Assembly: GCA_045658985.1 (NCBI GenBank) | Contig: JAZOWC010000017.1 | Location: 1-32,325, forward strand | From: RGIG3513 sp045658985 | GTDB taxonomy: Bacteria > Bacillota > Clostridia > Oscillospirales > Butyricicoccaceae | Direction: 5' to 3' | Length of the DNA: 32,325 nt | Shown: one piece after another, positions 30,423 to 32,325 of the stretch | How positions within the stretch are numbered: position 1 is the first letter of the stretch | How the letters are laid out: each line of letters begins with the position of its first letter | Notes under the pieces: generated by a model | Database searches by the model: none | Seen by the model: the letters and a program-made list of their open reading frames with translations, nothing else | What the model was told of the DNA's origin: nothing | Program-made: the position numbers and the translations under genes

Positions 30423-32111
30423 ATGAAAACTCTGCTTTACGGCGGCAAGGTCGTCAACGTCTTTACGGGCGAGATCGAACAGACCCAAGTGCTTATTGAG
30501 GACTCAAAAATCATCGGTGTAGGGGAGTACGCCCCCGAGGATGCCGATTGCGTTGAGGACGTAACGGGCAAATACATCTGCCCCGGATTTATTGACGGGC
30601 ATATCCATATTGAGAGCACCATGCTCACTCCCTATGAGCTGACAAGACTGTGCCTGAGGCACGGCACCACGGCAATCGTTGCCGACCCTCACGAGATAGC
30701 CAACGTCAGCGGCACCGACGGCATCAGATATATGATCGAGGCAAGCCGCGGCCTGCCCATGCACGTATATATCGGTCTGCCCTCCTGCGTGCCCGCCACA
30801 CCCTTTGACGAGTCGGGCGCCGTGCTCACCGCCGAGGATATCCGTCCTCTGTATGAAGAACAGTCGGTGGTGGGAATTGCCGAGATGATGAACTACCCGG
30901 GCGTTATCTATGACGATGCCGACGTGCACCGCAAGATCTCCGATGCCATCGAGCGGGGCAGGAACGTGGACGGCCACGCACCCTTCCTGACGGGCAGGGA
31001 GCTTGACAAATACGTTGCCGCGGGCATAACCTCTGACCACGAATGCTCTGAGGCCGCCGAAGCTATAGAAAAGATCCGCAAAGGCCAGTGGGTGATGATC
31101 CGCCAGGGCACCGCTGCCCGCAATCTGGAGACCCTGCTGCCTCTGTTTGATCCTCCCTATAATCACCGCTGCCTGCTGGTCACCGATGACCGTCACCCCG
31201 CCGACATTATGGCTGACGGACATATCGACAACATCATCCGTCTGGCCGTTCAGCTGGGCAAACCTGCCGTCACCGCCATCAGGATGGCTACCATTCAGGC
31301 GGCTCAGTGCTTCGGCCTGCGTTTTGTGGGCGCTGTCGCCCCCGGCTATCGCGCCGACCTGCTTGTGTTGGACGATCTGGACAGGGTAGAGGTGAAAGAC
31401 GTGTACTCCTGCGGCAAGAAGGTAGTCGCAGACGGCACAACTCTGCCCTTTGACAGGCCCGAGGTCAGCGAAGAACTCAGCCGAAAAGTCCTCGACTCCT
31501 TCAAGGTCAAAGAGCTGACCGAGGACGATTTTATGCTCAAGCCTCAATCTCCCAGATGCCGTGTTATCGAAGTCATTCCCGGCCAGCTTATCACAAACGA
31601 GCTTGTCTGCGACATCGACTGGAACTCAAATAACGGCATCGACACAGACCGCGACATCCTCAAGCTTGCCGTGGTGGAGCGGCATAACAACACGGGGCAT
31701 ATCGGTCTTGGATTTATCAAAGGCATCGGCATCAAAAACGGCGCCATCGCCTCCTCGGTCTCCCACGATTCACACAATATTATAGTAATCGGCTCCAACA
31801 CCCGTGATATGGTGCTGGCTGCTAATCATATCCGCAGCTGCGGCGGCAACGTGGTGGTGTCGGAGGGCAGAGTGCTGTCTCAGATGGCTCTGCCCATTGC
31901 AGGCCTGATGACCGACAAATCGGGTGAGGAGATAGCCGAGGCCAACGAGCAGGTGAGAGAGGCCGTGTATCGGTTGGGCGTGAGCCGCGAGATCGAGCCG
32001 TTTATGAATATGGCCTTCGTCAGCCTTCCCGTCATCCCCACACTCAAAATGACCACCCGCGGACTGGTTGACGTTACCCGTTTTGAGCGCGTCCCCCTCT
32101 ATATTGACTGA
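30423..32111 (+). CDS. ade: adenine deaminase
   Basis: Adenine deaminase (562 aa) hydrolyses adenine to hypoxanthine and ammonia in the cytoplasm, for purine salvage or nitrogen use. It belongs to the amidohydrolase superfamily. PGFIDGHIHIESTMLTPYEL carries the HxH metal motif (His59/His61 by my count) with the IES signature of the Ade family. VADPHEIANVSG, VDGHAPFLTG, ITSDHE and VTDDRHPADI supply further metal or catalytic residues in the usual order, and the C-terminal region (GAIASSVSHDSHNIIVIGSN, then MALPIAGLMTD) is the family's second domain. Length is normal. GGGGGTGA precedes the ATG by about four bases. It ends the transcript; two hairpins and terminators follow. Confidence 0.95.
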   Translation: MKTLLYGGKVVNVFTGEIEQTQVLIEDSKIIGVGEYAPEDADCVEDVTGKYICPGFIDGHIHIESTMLTPYELTRLCLRHGTTAIVADPHEIANVSGTDGIRYMIEASRGLPMHVYIGLPSCVPATPFDESGAVLTAEDIRPLYEEQSVVGIAEMMNYPGVIYDDADVHRKISDAIERGRNVDGHAPFLTGRELDKYVAAGITSDHECSEAAEAIEKIRKGQWVMIRQGTAARNLETLLPLFDPPYNHRCLLVTDDRHPADIMADGHIDNIIRLAVQLGKPAVTAIRMATIQAAQCFGLRFVGAVAPGYRADLLVLDDLDRVEVKDVYSCGKKVVADGTTLPFDRPEVSEELSRKVLDSFKVKELTEDDFMLKPQSPRCRVIEVIPGQLITNELVCDIDWNSNNGIDTDRDILKLAVVERHNNTGHIGLGFIKGIGIKNGAIASSVSHDSHNIIVIGSNTRDMVLAANHIRSCGGNVVVSEGRVLSQMALPIAGLMTDKSGEEIAEANEQVREAVYRLGVSREIEPFMNMAFVSLPVIPTLKMTTRGLVDVTRFERVPLYID

Positions 32112-32126
32112 TACAATAAATAAAAA

Positions 32127-32144
32127 GCACCCGTGATCGGGTGC
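32127..32144 (+). other. first hairpin after the adenine deaminase gene
   Basis: GCACCCG (32127-32133) with CGGGTGC (32138-32144), a perfect 7-bp stem with a TGAT loop, starting 16 bases after the stop and preceded by AAAAA. It lacks a T-run downstream on the + strand. Confidence 0.55.
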
Positions 32145-32187
32145 ATGTGATAGAGCAGTATCCAATGGAACAATTCCTACCAACAGG

Positions 32188-32226
32188 AAAAGGACGAAGA
32201 ATTGTTAAGATTCTTCGTCCTTTTTT
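32188..32226 (+). terminator. strong intrinsic terminator after the adenine deaminase gene
   Basis: A perfect 15-bp stem (32188-32202 with 32210-32224), centre GGACGAAGAAT/ATTCTTCGTCC, seven-base loop, ending in six T. The best terminator in the window. Confidence 0.92.
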
Positions 32227-32239
32227 CTTTACAAGAACT

Positions 32240-32275
32240 GCTTTTGCGGGCGCAAAAGCTATTTTTATTTTTGTC
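32240..32275 (+). terminator. second terminator-like hairpin
   Basis: GCTTTTGC (32240-32247) with GCAAAAGC (32252-32259), an 8-bp perfect stem around GGGC, followed by TATTTTTATTTTT. It backs up the terminator at 32188. Confidence 0.65.
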
Positions 32276-32325
32276 GATATGCCGTCGCTTCGCTCGGCTC
32301 GATATGTTTTCGCTTCGCTCAAACT
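32274..32325. repeat. 25-bp tandem repeat, two copies, cut by the window end
   Basis: TCGATATG-NNN-TCGCTTCGCTC occurs at 32274-32295 and again at 32299-32320, a period of 25 bp. The variable bases are CCG and TTT, with different bases after each unit. The window ends five bases after the second copy, so the total number is unknown. It is intergenic as far as can be seen. Confidence 0.7.

Noticed and set aside
32074..32322. 82-codon open frame on the minus strand at the window end
   Set aside because: It runs through two terminators and the tandem repeat and overlaps the end of ade; it has no ribosome-binding site or recognisable domain.

Overview
The window is a gene-dense, GC-rich piece of a Firmicutes-type genome. 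It most resembles an anaerobic gut clostridium of the Oscillospirales/Ruminococcaceae kind. Evidence: a four-subunit 2-oxoacid:ferredoxin oxidoreductase, strong purine-rich Shine-Dalgarno sites, an S-layer-homology protein, a Na+/proline symporter, a Tex protein, a glmS self-cleaving ribozyme and many clostridial MATE exporters. There are no rRNA or tRNA genes, CRISPR arrays, insertion sequences or phage genes. The assignment to a group is inference from gene content.

Layout. 1-441: 3' end of an SstT-like Na+/serine-threonine symporter. 526-3551: porGDAB operon (pyruvate/2-oxoacid:ferredoxin oxidoreductase), with a shared bidirectional terminator facing a convergent putP (5138-3678). 10344-5304, minus strand: ruvA-ruvB-glmM-glmS, tightly packed, with a glmS ribozyme (about 7329-7166) between glmM and glmS. 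10571-11671, divergent from ruvA: a secreted SLH-domain protein with an IAPAP repeat. 11782-15903: tex, then a CapA-type phosphoesterase-fold protein and an SGNH/DUF4886-like protein. 15985-16953: a LysR regulator. 17097-17171: a probable 24-residue membrane peptide. 17323-17844: a cyclophilin.

The main feature is 17987-29307: eight complete MATE-family transporters in a row on the + strand, spaced 16-88 bp apart, with no other gene between them. With the starts chosen here, six of the eight are collinear without a gap from residue 1 to a G-Q-N motif at residue 301. The other two (copies 2 and 3) share a six-residue N-terminal extension and one inserted residue. All eight keep the acidic residue in the first membrane helix expected to bind the coupling cation. 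The array looks like local duplication followed by divergence with all copies kept. Its promoter has a perfect inverted repeat inside the -35/-10 spacer and a second just after the -10. Directly downstream in the same direction are a PfoR/PTS_EIIC_2-like membrane protein and an adenine deaminase, then strong terminators and the start of a 25-bp tandem repeat.

Functionally the window combines ferredoxin-linked 2-oxoacid metabolism, amino-acid uptake, amino-sugar supply to the cell wall under ribozyme feedback, recombinational repair, surface functions, and a large export module next to purine salvage. The substrates of the MATE array cannot be read from the sequence.
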